A DNA stretch of 64,000 bases from Algicella marina. Lineage in GTDB: Bacteria; Pseudomonadota; Alphaproteobacteria; Rhodobacterales; Rhodobacteraceae. The notes below the pieces were generated by a model. The model was not told the DNA's origin, ran no database searches, and saw nothing but the letters and a program-made list of their open reading frames with translations. The position numbers and the translations under genes are program-made. How positions within the stretch are numbered: position 1 is the first letter of the stretch; every line of letters begins with the position of its first letter. Shown here one piece after another: positions 17,120 through 25,251 of the stretch. The stretch spans positions 3,890,501 through 3,954,500 of the forward strand of contig NZ_CP046620.1 of the NCBI RefSeq assembly GCF_009931615.1, in the 5' to 3' direction.

Positions 17120-17482
17120 ATGTCTCGAGTTAAGGGCGGCGCCGCCGCACACGCAAAACACCGCAAGGTCGTCAAGGCAGCCAAAGGCTACTACGGCGCG
17201 CGCAAATCCAACTTCCGCACCGCGACGCAGGCCGTCGACAAGGCGATGCAGTATGCCACGCGCGACCGCGCGGCCAAAAAGCGCAACTTCCGCGCCCTTT
17301 GGATCCAGCGCATCAACGCCGGTGTCCGGGCACATGACGAGAGCCTGAACTATTCCAAGTTCATCAACGGCCTCAGCCTTGCCGGTATCGAAGTGGACCG
17401 CAAGGTTCTCGCCGATCTGGCCGTGCATGAGCCGGAAGCTTTCGCCGCTATCGTGGATCAGGCAAAGCAGGCGCTCGCCTGA
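17120..17482 (+). CDS. rplT: 50S ribosomal protein L20
   Basis: The 120-residue product is a typical L20: [20 protein letters not shown] near 15-34, [20 protein letters not shown] near 52-72 and YSKFINGL. L20 binds 23S rRNA early in assembly and in other bacteria represses its own operon. GAGGAG stands before the ATG. It lies 12 nt after rpmI and ends 23 nt before a strong intrinsic terminator. Confidence 0.97.
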   Translation: MSRVKGGAAAHAKHRKVVKAAKGYYGARKSNFRTATQAVDKAMQYATRDRAAKKRNFRALWIQRINAGVRAHDESLNYSKFINGLSLAGIEVDRKVLADLAVHEPEAFAAIVDQAKQALA

Positions 17483-17505
17483 CCTGACGCGTTCAGCAAA
17501 CACGA

Positions 17506-17537
17506 GGCCAGCCCGTCTTGCGCGGCTGGCCTTTTCT
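17506..17537 (+). terminator. Intrinsic terminator of the rpmI-rplT operon
   Basis: GGCCAGCC (17506-17513) pairs perfectly with GGCTGGCC (17524-17531) over an 10-nt loop and is followed by TTTTCTTT. This is a textbook Rho-independent terminator 23 nt behind the rplT stop. Confidence 0.9.
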
Positions 17538-17680
17538 TTGCCAATTTTCACGAGTAGATGACCAAAACGTAAGCGTAATGATGCACTGCGGCGTGTTTTT
17601 GCTGCGCTGCGAATTTTGTGGTGTTGCCGGGCGATGGATCTGCATTACGTTGGCGTAAGAGGACCAGTCAGGTTTGGTCA

Positions 17681-18316
17681 GTGTGGGTTTCAGATTTGGA
17701 TACGACTATTAACGACGCGGCGGTCGTCAACATCGGTGCCGAGAACGGCAATCCGTCTTCCATCAGTTTTTGGAAGCTGGTGGCCGAGGACTTCCGGACG
17801 AATGACAGCGACTTCTTCAGCCAGGGTTTCTGGGCCCTGTTCTGGCACCGGTATGGCAACTGGCGCATGAGCGTGCGACCGAAGCTGCTACGGGCGCCTT
17901 TCTCCCTGATCTACAAGATCATGTTCAAGGTGACCGAGTGGATGTGCGGTATTCACCTTCCCTATACGGTCGCCGTGGGCCGGAGGGTGCGGCTTGATCA
18001 TTTTGGCGGCATGATACTTATGGCGCGGTCGATCGGTGATGACGTGCTGATCCGCCAGAACACGACAATGGGCATTCGTGACATGGATGACCTGCTGGCC
18101 AACCCGGTGATCGGCAATGGCGTGGAGATTGGCGCCGGTGCGGCCATCCTTGGCCGGGTTGTGGTGGGTGACAGGGCGCGGATCGGCGCCAATGCCGTCG
18201 TCGTGCGGGATGTCATGCCTGGCCGGACTGTGGGCGGCGTGCCGGCGCGGGTGATCGGCCGTGCCGAAGGCGCGTTCGGACCTGACGAAGACCATCGACC
18301 GGTTCAGCGGCACTGA
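17681..18316 (+). CDS. Hexapeptide-repeat acyltransferase, serine O-acetyltransferase-like
   Basis: The C-terminal half is a left-handed beta-helix: DDVLIRQNTTMGIRD, then NPVIGNGVEIGAGAAILG and DRARIGANAVVVRDVMPGRTVGGVPARVIG. This is the CysE/LbH serine-acetyltransferase subgroup also used in polysaccharide clusters. The N-terminal half (FWALFWHRYGNWRM) is as in these CysE-like proteins. The start is uncertain: GTG 17681 gives 211 residues, and the frame is open upstream to 17618. No sulfur or polysaccharide gene is directly adjacent, so either cysteine precursor synthesis or glycan O-acetylation is possible. The upstream 17540-17680 stretch is A/T-richer and likely carries the promoter. Confidence 0.75.
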   Translation: MWVSDLDTTINDAAVVNIGAENGNPSSISFWKLVAEDFRTNDSDFFSQGFWALFWHRYGNWRMSVRPKLLRAPFSLIYKIMFKVTEWMCGIHLPYTVAVGRRVRLDHFGGMILMARSIGDDVLIRQNTTMGIRDMDDLLANPVIGNGVEIGAGAAILGRVVVGDRARIGANAVVVRDVMPGRTVGGVPARVIGRAEGAFGPDEDHRPVQRH

Positions 18317-18438
18317 GCCCGCGTGGCCGGTACGCAAACATCATCCGAAAGTGTTGATCGGGTGCCGCGTCTTGCTCTTGCCACACACATCCCCCTCCAG
18401 TACGGCTTGAAGCCCAGACGGGCCTCAGGAGTGTTACG

Positions 18439-19809
18439 ATGTCTATTCCTCAATCGGGTGGCGGGCCCATCGAATCATTTTCCGACCTCGCGGGAATGCT
18501 GGAACGCGGTTGCAAGCCGGTGGCGGATTTTCGCATCGGAACCGAACACGAGAAATTCGGCTACTGTCTAGAGACGCATGGGCCGCTGCCTTATGAGGGC
18601 GACTGCTCCATCCTCGCGGTACTGGAGGGCCTGCGCGACAGGTTCGGATGGGCAGCGCTGGAGGAAGCCGGCAAGCTGATCGGGCTGAAGAAGGCTGGCG
18701 CGAACATCTCTCTGGAACCGGGCGGGCAGCTGGAGCTGTCGGGCGCGCCTTTGGAGACGATCCATGAAACTTGCGACGAGGTGAACCAGCATCTGCGCGA
18801 AGTGCAGGAGATAGCCGACCAGATCGGCGCGGGGTTCATCGGCCTGGGAGCGGCACCGGAGTGGCTGCACGAAGATATGCCGCTGATGCCGAAGGGCCGC
18901 TACAAGCTCATGGATGCCTACATGGAGAAGGTCGGCACCATGGGGCGGGTGATGATGCGGCGGACCTGCACGGTGCAGGTGAACCTCGATTTCGGCTCCG
19001 AGGCCGATATGGTCAGGAAATTCCGCGTGGCGCTGGCCCTGCAGCCGGTGGCGGTGGCGCTGTTTGCCAATTCGCCGTTCTTCGAGGGCAAGGTGAATGG
19101 CCACAAGAGCTGGCGCAGCCGCGTGTGGCGGGCGCTGGACGACAGCCGGACGGGCATGTTGCCCTTCGTGTTCGAAGACGGGATGGGCTTCGAGCGTTAC
19201 GTGGACTACGCTCTCGACGTGCCGATGTACTTTGTCTATCGCGATGGGAAATACATCGACGCGCTGGGCCAGAGTTTCCGTGATTTCCTGAACGGAGAAT
19301 TGCCGGCACTGCCGGGCGAGAAGCCGCTGATGAGCGACTGGGCCGACCATCTGACGACGATCTTTCCCGAAGCGCGGATCAAGCAGTTCATGGAGATGCG
19401 CGGTGCTGACGGCGGACCCTGGCGTCGCCTGTGCGCGTTGCCGGCCTTCTGGGTGGGCCTGATGTACGACGACACGGCGCTCGATGCGGCGTGGCAGGTC
19501 TGCAAGGACTGGGATGCCGAGGCGCGGGACAAGCTGCGCGTCGATGCCTCCGTGCTGGGGTTGCAGGCAGAGATCGCCGGACGCAGCCTGCTGGACGTGG
19601 CGCGGGACGTGGTGGCGATATCGGCAGCTGGCCTGAAAGCGCGGGCGCGGCCGGGCGCGGGAGGGCTGATCCCCGACGAGACGCATTTCCTGAACGCGTT
19701 GCAGGAGAGTGTTGAGACGGGCATGGTGCCGGCGGACGAGTTGCTGGCGCGGTACAACGGGGCGTGGGGCGGCGATCTTTCACAGATATATGGTGAGTTC
19801 TCTTATTGA
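18439..19809 (+). CDS. gshA: Glutamate-cysteine ligase, plant/alphaproteobacterial type
   Basis: Catalyses the first step of glutathione synthesis, joining glutamate and cysteine with ATP. The 456-residue sequence belongs to the class shared by plants and Alphaproteobacteria: DFRIGTEHEKFGY near 29-42, NISLEPGGQLELSGAPLETI near 95-115, MMRRTCTVQVNLDF near 170-185 and LFANSPFFEG near 205. CAGGAG precedes the ATG by 8 nt. It is the last member of a plus-strand series, and the acyltransferase pair downstream is separated by about 120 bp. No gshB is in the window. Confidence 0.93.
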   Translation: MSIPQSGGGPIESFSDLAGMLERGCKPVADFRIGTEHEKFGYCLETHGPLPYEGDCSILAVLEGLRDRFGWAALEEAGKLIGLKKAGANISLEPGGQLELSGAPLETIHETCDEVNQHLREVQEIADQIGAGFIGLGAAPEWLHEDMPLMPKGRYKLMDAYMEKVGTMGRVMMRRTCTVQVNLDFGSEADMVRKFRVALALQPVAVALFANSPFFEGKVNGHKSWRSRVWRALDDSRTGMLPFVFEDGMGFERYVDYALDVPMYFVYRDGKYIDALGQSFRDFLNGELPALPGEKPLMSDWADHLTTIFPEARIKQFMEMRGADGGPWRRLCALPAFWVGLMYDDTALDAAWQVCKDWDAEARDKLRVDASVLGLQAEIAGRSLLDVARDVVAISAAGLKARARPGAGGLIPDETHFLNALQESVETGMVPADELLARYNGAWGGDLSQIYGEFSY

Positions 19810-19928
19810 GGTCGTCGGTTCGGGCCCGGGGAACGATCATGTGTTTCCTTGTGGTCGCTGCCGTGTGGAAACGCGAAAAACTCTCTCAATTGCCCAAAAG
19901 AAAACTCAAACTGCAGTAGAGTAGCGCG

Positions 19929-21386
19929 ATGCTGTTTTTCGAGCTTCAGTTCTATCTGCTGTTTGCGATCTTCTACCCGGTCTATTTCCGTTGCCCAGTC
20001 CGGTACCAGCGGCACGTTATACTGGTGGCGAGCTATGTTTTCTACGCCGCGTGGGATGCGCGATTCCTGAGCCTGCTGGTCGCGTCGACGTTGGTGGATT
20101 TCGTGGCAGGGCGGAAGATTCATGCCGGGCAGAGGCGACGGTTCTGGCTCGGCGTGAGCCTGTGCTTCAACCTCGGGATGCTCGGGGTTTTCAAGTATTT
20201 CGATTTCTTTTCGGTGACTTTCGCCGATGCGTTCGGCGTGTCGCCCGACAACCGCATCCTGCTCGACGTGGTGCTGCCGGCGGGGATTTCGTTCTACACG
20301 TTCCAGACGCTGAGCTACACGCTGGACATTTATCGCGGCGAACAAAAACCGACCGACAGTTTCGTCGATTTCGCTGCTTTCGTGGCATTCTTTCCGCAAC
20401 TGATCGCCGGGCCGATCGAGAGGGCGGGACATCTGCTGCCGCAGATCGCGGCGGAGCACCGGGAGAGCCTCGCCAACCTGCGGGCCGGGGCGCGGCTGTT
20501 CCTTTTCGGGCTGTTCAAGAAGCTGGTGATTGCTGACAACATGGGCCGTTTCGTGGACCCGGTGTTTGCCGACCCGGGGGCGTTTCCGCCACAAACGCTG
20601 CTGCTTGCGGCCTATTTCTTCGCCTTCCAAATCTACTGCGACTTTTCCGGCTATACCGACATGGCGCGGGGGATCGCACGGAGCCTTGGCATCGAGCTGT
20701 CGCTCAATTTCCGGCGGCCTTACCTGGCGACGAGCCTGAGGGATTTCTGGCAGCGTTGGCATATCACGTTGTATAGCTGGCTGCGCGACTACGTTTACAA
20801 GCCGCTCGGCGGTAGCCGCCATGGCGATGTGCGCACGGCGCGGAACATCCTTGTGGTGTTCACGCTGTCCGGGCTGTGGCACGGGGCAGGGTGGAATTTT
20901 ATCCTGTGGGGTGCGTTCCACGGCGTGTGGCTATGCCTTGAGCGCTGGGTGGGCTCGACTGGTCTTGGCCGGACCCTGGGGCGCTTGCCGGCGGCGGTGA
21001 AGGCGGTGCTGATCTTTCACCTTGTGACTGCGGCATGGATCCTGTTCCGGGCGCCGGACATGGCGACCGTCTCGGCCTATTTCCGGGGGCTGGCGCAATT
21101 GCGCCCTGCCGATCTGCTGCCGGGCGTGGAGCGTTTCGCAGCGGAGTATGGCAGCTTTGATCTGCCGGTGCTGGGCGGTAGCCCGGAGGCATTCGGAATG
21201 GCTGTGTTCGGGCTGGCACTGTGCGGACCGCTGATGCTGCTGCAGGTGTATCGGACGCGGAAGGGCGAGATCTTCGAAGCGCACTGGTCGCGGAGCCAAC
21301 AGGTGGTTTTCTATGGACTGCTGTGTTTGACGGTGTTCTGGCTGGCGCCCGACGTTCAGAAACAGTTCATCTATTTCCAGTTCTGA
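19929..21386 (+). CDS. MBOAT family membrane-bound O-acyltransferase (AlgI-like)
   Basis: A 485-residue polytopic membrane protein of the AlgI/DltB branch. The family's key residues are visible: CDFSGYTDMARGIA at 237-250, FWQRWHITLYSWLRDYVY at 273-290 and the catalytic-type histidine in SGLWHGAGWNF (His318). MBOAT proteins of this type pass acetyl or other acyl groups from the cytoplasm to an extracytoplasmic sugar polymer with help from a periplasmic partner. The next gene, 13 nt downstream, encodes a GDSL-type anchored hydrolase that fits as this partner. No alginate or teichoic-acid genes are nearby, so the acceptor is unknown. Confidence 0.9.
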   Translation: MLFFELQFYLLFAIFYPVYFRCPVRYQRHVILVASYVFYAAWDARFLSLLVASTLVDFVAGRKIHAGQRRRFWLGVSLCFNLGMLGVFKYFDFFSVTFADAFGVSPDNRILLDVVLPAGISFYTFQTLSYTLDIYRGEQKPTDSFVDFAAFVAFFPQLIAGPIERAGHLLPQIAAEHRESLANLRAGARLFLFGLFKKLVIADNMGRFVDPVFADPGAFPPQTLLLAAYFFAFQIYCDFSGYTDMARGIARSLGIELSLNFRRPYLATSLRDFWQRWHITLYSWLRDYVYKPLGGSRHGDVRTARNILVVFTLSGLWHGAGWNFILWGAFHGVWLCLERWVGSTGLGRTLGRLPAAVKAVLIFHLVTAAWILFRAPDMATVSAYFRGLAQLRPADLLPGVERFAAEYGSFDLPVLGGSPEAFGMAVFGLALCGPLMLLQVYRTRKGEIFEAHWSRSQQVVFYGLLCLTVFWLAPDVQKQFIYFQF

Positions 21387-21399
21387 AGGAGGAGAGGCG

Positions 21400-22416
21400 A
21401 TGCGATATCTGATCGGCTTGTGCGTCCTTCTCGGGGTGCTGGTCACCGTCAACGCCATCAGCGTCTTCGTTTTTGAGCCGATCGATACAAATACAGAGAT
21501 CGGGCGGTCAATTTCCTCGCGGATGGACCGGCTGGGCATGGAAAACGATGTGGTGTTCTTCGGCGACAGCCGTTCGCACCAGGGACTCGACCCGCGGGTG
21601 ATACGGCGGGAGTATCAGGACCTGACGGGCGAGAGCATGATGTCCCTGAACCTCGCGCGCCCCGGCCAGCAGGTGCCTGTCAGCTATTACGCGCTGGAGA
21701 ACTATATGGCGCGGGCGGATGTAGCGCCGAAGCATATCGTCGTGAACTTTTCACATCACATCATGTACGGGCGGGAGTGGTTCCAGGCCTATTACCTGCA
21801 CGGCTTCCGCCCGACGGCGGCGCAGGCTGTCGATGCGGAGCGGAGCGGGTTAGTCTCATTGCCCGGAGCGGTGGAATGGTATCTGCGGACGCGCCTGCCG
21901 GCCTGGCATGGCAAGAAGACGTTCCACAACAACCTGATTCCGGCGCTGACGGAAGGCGATGGTGGGCTCGTGGCAGCGCTCGACAACCAGCGAAAGCTGG
22001 AGGCCACACTGTATGATCCGGAAATCCGGGGTTTCTACCCGCGTGGCTTGGCGTATATTGCCGCCGATGAGCGCAACGTGACTGTGCCATATGAGCCCGC
22101 ACGCGATGATGCTGTGCTGTTGTCCTATGTTCCGCGGATGGCCCGATTGGCCGCGGATCATGGTGCCGAGCTTGTCATCTTCGAGTTTCCGTGGCCGGAA
22201 ATCTATCGTGACAGCGCAGTGGACAAGTATAGCCGTGACCGGTTGACGACGGTTCTGAAGACAGTGCTGGCGGATGAGGAGAATGTTCGCTTCATCAGTT
22301 ACGATCCGTTCATGCCGCCGGAAAATTTCGCTGACCCGCTGCATCTGAACTCGCGCGGGGCGGAGGCGCTTTCCCGGCTGATGGCCGGGTGGCTGGCCCG
22401 GCCCGAAGGCCGGTGA
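21400..22416 (+). CDS. Membrane-anchored SGNH/GDSL-like protein, probable acyl-transfer partner of the MBOAT
   Basis: The 338-residue product has one N-terminal helix (LIGLCVLLGVLVTVNAISVF) and a periplasmic domain with an SGNH triad pattern. Block I is VVFFGDSRSHQG (Ser57), the middle block is LNLARPGQQVP, and the C-terminal block is ADPLHLNSRG (Asp312, His315). AGGAGG lies 6 nt before the ATG. Proximity to the MBOAT gene and shared direction suggest an AlgI/AlgJ- or DltB/DltD-like pair that O-acetylates an envelope glycan. The acceptor is not known. I see no other polysaccharide gene within several kilobases. Confidence 0.75.
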   Translation: MRYLIGLCVLLGVLVTVNAISVFVFEPIDTNTEIGRSISSRMDRLGMENDVVFFGDSRSHQGLDPRVIRREYQDLTGESMMSLNLARPGQQVPVSYYALENYMARADVAPKHIVVNFSHHIMYGREWFQAYYLHGFRPTAAQAVDAERSGLVSLPGAVEWYLRTRLPAWHGKKTFHNNLIPALTEGDGGLVAALDNQRKLEATLYDPEIRGFYPRGLAYIAADERNVTVPYEPARDDAVLLSYVPRMARLAADHGAELVIFEFPWPEIYRDSAVDKYSRDRLTTVLKTVLADEENVRFISYDPFMPPENFADPLHLNSRGAEALSRLMAGWLARPEGR

Positions 22417-22435
22417 GAGCTATGACTGCCAACCC

Positions 22436-22466
22436 GGCGAAGAGGGCCCCTCGCGGAGCCTTCGCC
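22436..22466. terminator. Inverted repeat between convergent genes, possible bidirectional terminator
   Basis: GGCGAAG (22436-22442) pairs with CTTCGCC (22460-22466), with an inner GAGG/CCTC stem. It lies in the 64-bp gap between the SGNH gene and the minus-strand membrane operon. It lacks a T-run on either strand, so termination is only suggested by its place. Confidence 0.4.
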
Positions 22467-22480
22467 ACCTTCGGCGGGCG

Positions 22481-22876
22481 TCAGACTGGCGCCTGTTCTG
22501 TCCCGGTGATGCCCGTGGAATGTGACATCGTATCAGCGGGCTGTGTGGCCCTGTTTGCCGCTTCCAACACCACTGCTTGAAGACGGCCGGCAGCGAATGT
22601 GAAGCCGATGCCGAGGGCGATGCCGGTGAAGCCCAGAGCGGTGTAGAGCGGGCTGAGGCCGCCTGCCGTCAGGATCGGGAAGAGGGCCGCGACCAGGGCG
22701 ACGATGCCAGCGCCGATGGCGGCGAAGCCGGTCAGAATTGTGAGCGCCCCGGCCTTGGCGGCGCGTCCGGTGGCCGGACAGTCGGCCATCGCAGCGCCCA
22801 TTTGCCAGACGATTGTGCACAGCACGGCAAGGCCGGTGAGGCTGAGGGCGAAATAGGTGATTTCGAAGCTGGTCAT
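22481..22876 (-). CDS. Small hypothetical membrane protein, second gene of the GbsR-linked operon
   Basis: A 131-residue protein with four hydrophobic segments (YFALSLTGLAVLCTIVWQ; ALTILTGFAAIGAGIVALVAALF; PLYTALGFTGIALGIGFTFAAG) and a polar C-terminal tail. No domain is recognised. I took ATG 22876, which overlaps the upstream stop by 4 nt (ATGA). The longer in-frame reading is shadow of the upstream gene. Co-translation with the 152-residue membrane protein suggests a two-component membrane complex controlled by the neighbouring GbsR-type regulator. Confidence 0.7.
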   Translation of the reverse strand: MTSFEITYFALSLTGLAVLCTIVWQMGAAMADCPATGRAAKAGALTILTGFAAIGAGIVALVAALFPILTAGGLSPLYTALGFTGIALGIGFTFAAGRLQAVVLEAANRATQPADTMSHSTGITGTEQAPV

Positions 22877-23331
22877 GTTACGCTCCTTGCGGTGTTGAAG
22901 AGGTAGATATCGCCAAATCCCCATCCGTAGATTGGGGCACAGGCGAGGCCGAAAGCGGTAAAGAAGATCAGCACCTCCTCCATGTCGCTCAAACCCGTGG
23001 CTGCGCCGAAGAGGATGCAGGCCAGTGGGGTCAGCAGGTTTCCGACGAAGGCGGCGAGCGCGAAATGTCCGGGGTGGAAAGCGCCCGCACGGATGGCGAG
23101 CCAGAATGCGACAGTGCCGATTGTCAGATAGAACGGGAAGCCGAACAGGACGCCGAGGTAGGGAATGGCGAGTATGGTTATAGCGCCGGCATTGAAGATG
23201 AAGGATACGATTACAAGCGGCAGAGCGAAATACAGGGCCGTCAGGGTCGCGCCCCAGAACGGGCCGCCGATGAGTGCATAGATGAAGGTGCCGGTTCGGA
23301 CCCGAGGCTGAATTTCTGCTATTTCTGTCAT
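22873..23331 (-). CDS. Hypothetical membrane protein, first target gene of the GbsR-type regulator
   Basis: A 152-residue protein with four or five membrane helices (FIYALIGGPFWGATLTALYF; LVIVSFIFNAGAITILAIPY; LTIGTVAFWLAI; FALAAFVGNLLTPLACILFG; VLIFFTAFGLACAPIYGWG). No known family is recognised. Its start codon lies inside a 20-bp palindrome (23321-23340) that matches one in front of the regulator gene. It follows the regulator by 26 nt on the same strand and is coupled to the next membrane gene. Regulation by the GbsR-like protein is strongly suggested. The transported or sensed compound is unknown. Confidence 0.7.
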   Translation of the reverse strand: MTEIAEIQPRVRTGTFIYALIGGPFWGATLTALYFALPLVIVSFIFNAGAITILAIPYLGVLFGFPFYLTIGTVAFWLAIRAGAFHPGHFALAAFVGNLLTPLACILFGAATGLSDMEEVLIFFTAFGLACAPIYGWGFGDIYLFNTARSVT

Positions 23332-23340
23332 GACTGAAAT
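23321..23340. promoter_or_regulatory. Operator-like palindrome O2 over the membrane-gene start
   Basis: ATTTCTGT-CATG-ACTGAAAT is an 8-4-8 palindrome with one mismatch and includes the ATG of the 152-residue membrane protein. It shares 8/8 bases in the left arm and 7/8 in the right with O1 (23900-23919). Binding here would block translation-proximal transcription of the membrane genes. Confidence 0.65.
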
Positions 23341-23357
23341 TTCTCCTCAAAAAAATG

Positions 23358-23897
23358 TCAGGACTTGCCTGGCAGGAGCTTTGTGATGCCTGCACCGAGC
23401 TTCAGCAGGCTTTTCTGCACGGGTCGGGGCAGACGCTGTACGTCGCGATACCATTGGTCGAAAAGCGCCATCGTCTCGTAGGTTTCGGCAATGCGCTTGC
23501 GGAAAGCCTCGGGTGTGCCATCAGTCCTTGCGCGTTCCAGGGTATCGGCCACAGCTTCGAGCGTGGGCACATACTCCCGCTCCCGCCGACCGGAAACGAC
23601 GATGTGGACGAGATCGAACATGTCCCGGACCGAGGTGAAATGGTCGCGGCGGTCGCCAAGGCGACGCTCCGTCTGGACAAGTTTCCAACCCTGCAGTTCC
23701 TTCAGGCCGGTAGAGACGTTGGAGCGGGCGAGGCCGAGCAACTCGGCGATCGTCTCCGCTGGAAGTGGTTCGGGAGAAAGATGCAGGAGGGCGTGAATCT
23801 GGGCAACGGAGCGGTTGACGCCCCATTTGGAACCCATCTCGCCCCAGTGAAGAATGAAGGATTCCATAGACGGCGTCAGTTCCATCAGTCTCTCCAT
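23358..23897 (-). CDS. GbsR/MarR-type winged-helix transcriptional regulator
   Basis: The 179-residue protein has the GbsR pattern: SFILHWGEMGSKWGVNRSVA near 12-32, ALLHLSPEPLPAETIAELLG, then recognition region LARSNVSTGLKELQGWKLVQ near 53-72 and the wing (ERRLGDRRDHF). The C-terminal half is helical and would dimerise. GbsR proteins repress osmoprotectant or membrane-transport genes in response to small molecules. The gene heads an operon with two membrane proteins. A perfect 20-bp palindrome lies 3 bp upstream of its start and a near copy covers the next gene's start, so autoregulation is likely. Confidence 0.85.
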   Translation of the reverse strand: MERLMELTPSMESFILHWGEMGSKWGVNRSVAQIHALLHLSPEPLPAETIAELLGLARSNVSTGLKELQGWKLVQTERRLGDRRDHFTSVRDMFDLVHIVVSGRREREYVPTLEAVADTLERARTDGTPEAFRKRIAETYETMALFDQWYRDVQRLPRPVQKSLLKLGAGITKLLPGKS

Positions 23898-23899
23898 TA

Positions 23900-23919
23900 A
23901 TTTCTGTATTAACAGAAAT
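23900..23919. promoter_or_regulatory. Operator-like palindrome O1 in front of the GbsR-type gene
   Basis: ATTTCTGT-ATTA-ACAGAAAT is a perfect 8-4-8 inverted repeat 3 bp upstream of the regulator's start codon. Its close copy O2 lies at 23321-23340. Two such copies flanking one regulator gene are best explained as binding sites for that regulator. Confidence 0.75.
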
Positions 23920-23961
23920 ATCAGAACTTACTGGATTATCAATCAATGAATGGCGATTAGG

Positions 23962-24462
23962 TCAGGAGAAAACGGAGACGTCGTCGAAGCGGGGATCTTC
24001 GCCATACGCATTGGGGCCGCGTCGGCCGGGAATCATCATCACGACCAGTCCGGCGAAGGAAATGGCGAGATTGGCTATGGCCAGTTGATAGACAATCTGC
24101 GGGTTGGTGATGAGGCCGTCGGTGACGTTGCCGAGAACCGTGGTGACGAACAGGTATCCCAGCAGCCACCAACCGGAGAATCCGAGATCGTGGAGACGGC
24201 GTACAGTCACGGCAAGGGACGCGACCCAGACAAGGAGCGTTGGCAGAGCCAATGTCAGTACGAAAATGATGCCGGAAGCGCTGCCGAAGATGTCGCCGAT
24301 GGAAAAATCGGAGAGCAGCGTGGCGACAAAGGCGATGGCGAAGGCCAGAGCCATGAAAAGGACACTGGCGAGGAAAAACCACCAGTATTCACTGCGCGTG
24401 GACCGCCCCGAGAAGGTGCGCCACTTGTAGAGACAGGTTTTGGTTGCGGTAGCGAAATCCAT
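23962..24462 (-). CDS. DUF805 family membrane protein (first copy)
   Basis: A 166-residue protein of the DUF805 (YhaH-like) family. It begins with a cytoplasmic CLYKWRTFSGRSTRSEYWWF motif, has four membrane helices and the internal VTVRRLHDLGFSGWW signature, and ends with the GPNAYGEDPR tail. The family is widespread and its function is not established. A paralogue with the same layout lies 117 bp upstream (24580-25092), which suggests a local duplication. Both are on the minus strand and may be co-transcribed. Confidence 0.88.
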   Translation of the reverse strand: MDFATATKTCLYKWRTFSGRSTRSEYWWFFLASVLFMALAFAIAFVATLLSDFSIGDIFGSASGIIFVLTLALPTLLVWVASLAVTVRRLHDLGFSGWWLLGYLFVTTVLGNVTDGLITNPQIVYQLAIANLAISFAGLVVMMIPGRRGPNAYGEDPRFDDVSVFS

Positions 24463-24579
24463 GCCCGCGTTTTCTCAACAGACTATGGCAAACGAAGGGC
24501 GCATTGCGCCGAAACCGTGGAGATATTTAAAGTTTCTCCGGCACCAAAGGTAGCAGTGGAGCGATGGAAAACGGGGCTG

Positions 24580-25092
24580 TCAGGCGAAGACGTTCAGGTC
24601 TATCGGACGGCGGGGGTCGTTGCCGAAATTGTTGACGCCGTCGGTGCCGCGCAGACACATCAGCAGGAAGCCGACGAGGGAGGCGAACAGGACAGTGGCG
24701 GCCAGCCCGGCTCCGATCATGATGCCGGTATGCGTCATCGGTGCCAGTTCGGACCAGAGGCTCTGCACGAGGCTGAGCACGGCATAGGCGAGATACCAGC
24801 GACCGCTGAGGTTGCGGTCGTGCAGCCGGCGGATGGTGACGGAGACCGAAGCGGTCAGCAGGAAGACGAGAAGCGTCACGGCGAGCGCCATATAGGCCGC
24901 CATCACCGGTTCCTGGAAGGTGTTGCCGACGCCAATGCCGAGCGCCGAGAGCATTGTGAAGTAGCCGATGAAGAGGCTGATGATCACCACCGCCAGCATG
25001 GCATGGAAACTCCAGAATTCACCGCGCGTCGCACGCCCGCTAAATGTGCGCCAATCCGTCAGGGCTTTCTGGCAATGGGTAATGATTTCCAT
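24580..25092 (-). CDS. DUF805 family membrane protein (second copy)
   Basis: A 170-residue DUF805 protein with the same architecture as its neighbour: N-terminal ALTDWRTFSGRATRGEFWSF, four hydrophobic segments, VTIRRLHDRNLSGRWY and a C-terminal GVNNFGNDPR. It differs in most loop residues, so the duplication is old. A 159-bp gap to plsY, with A/T-rich sequence around 25093-25220, probably holds the promoter. No function can be given beyond family membership. Confidence 0.88.
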   Translation of the reverse strand: MEIITHCQKALTDWRTFSGRATRGEFWSFHAMLAVVIISLFIGYFTMLSALGIGVGNTFQEPVMAAYMALAVTLLVFLLTASVSVTIRRLHDRNLSGRWYLAYAVLSLVQSLWSELAPMTHTGIMIGAGLAATVLFASLVGFLLMCLRGTDGVNNFGNDPRRPIDLNVFA

Positions 25093-25251
25093 GGTGACCT
25101 CGCTACTTACAAGTAAAGATCACTCCCAAACCGTGGCGCAAATTTGGCTGCTCTGTGGTTTCAGAAGGGTTTCTTACCCTTACGTCAAACCATCGAAATG
25201 CTTGAGTATAAGGGGTTTTGAAAGTGTGGCTGAGGTTTCGAGCCGGCCGGA

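Noticed and set aside
17540-17680. Small gene or RNA between rplT and the acyltransferase
   Set aside because: A/T-richer, but no ribosome site, conserved frame or convincing fold was seen. It reads as promoter DNA.
23950-25116. 388-codon open frame on the plus strand over the DUF805 genes
   Set aside because: Both DUF805 genes on the minus strand have clear family signatures. The plus-strand product is Glu/Gly/Gln-rich shadow.
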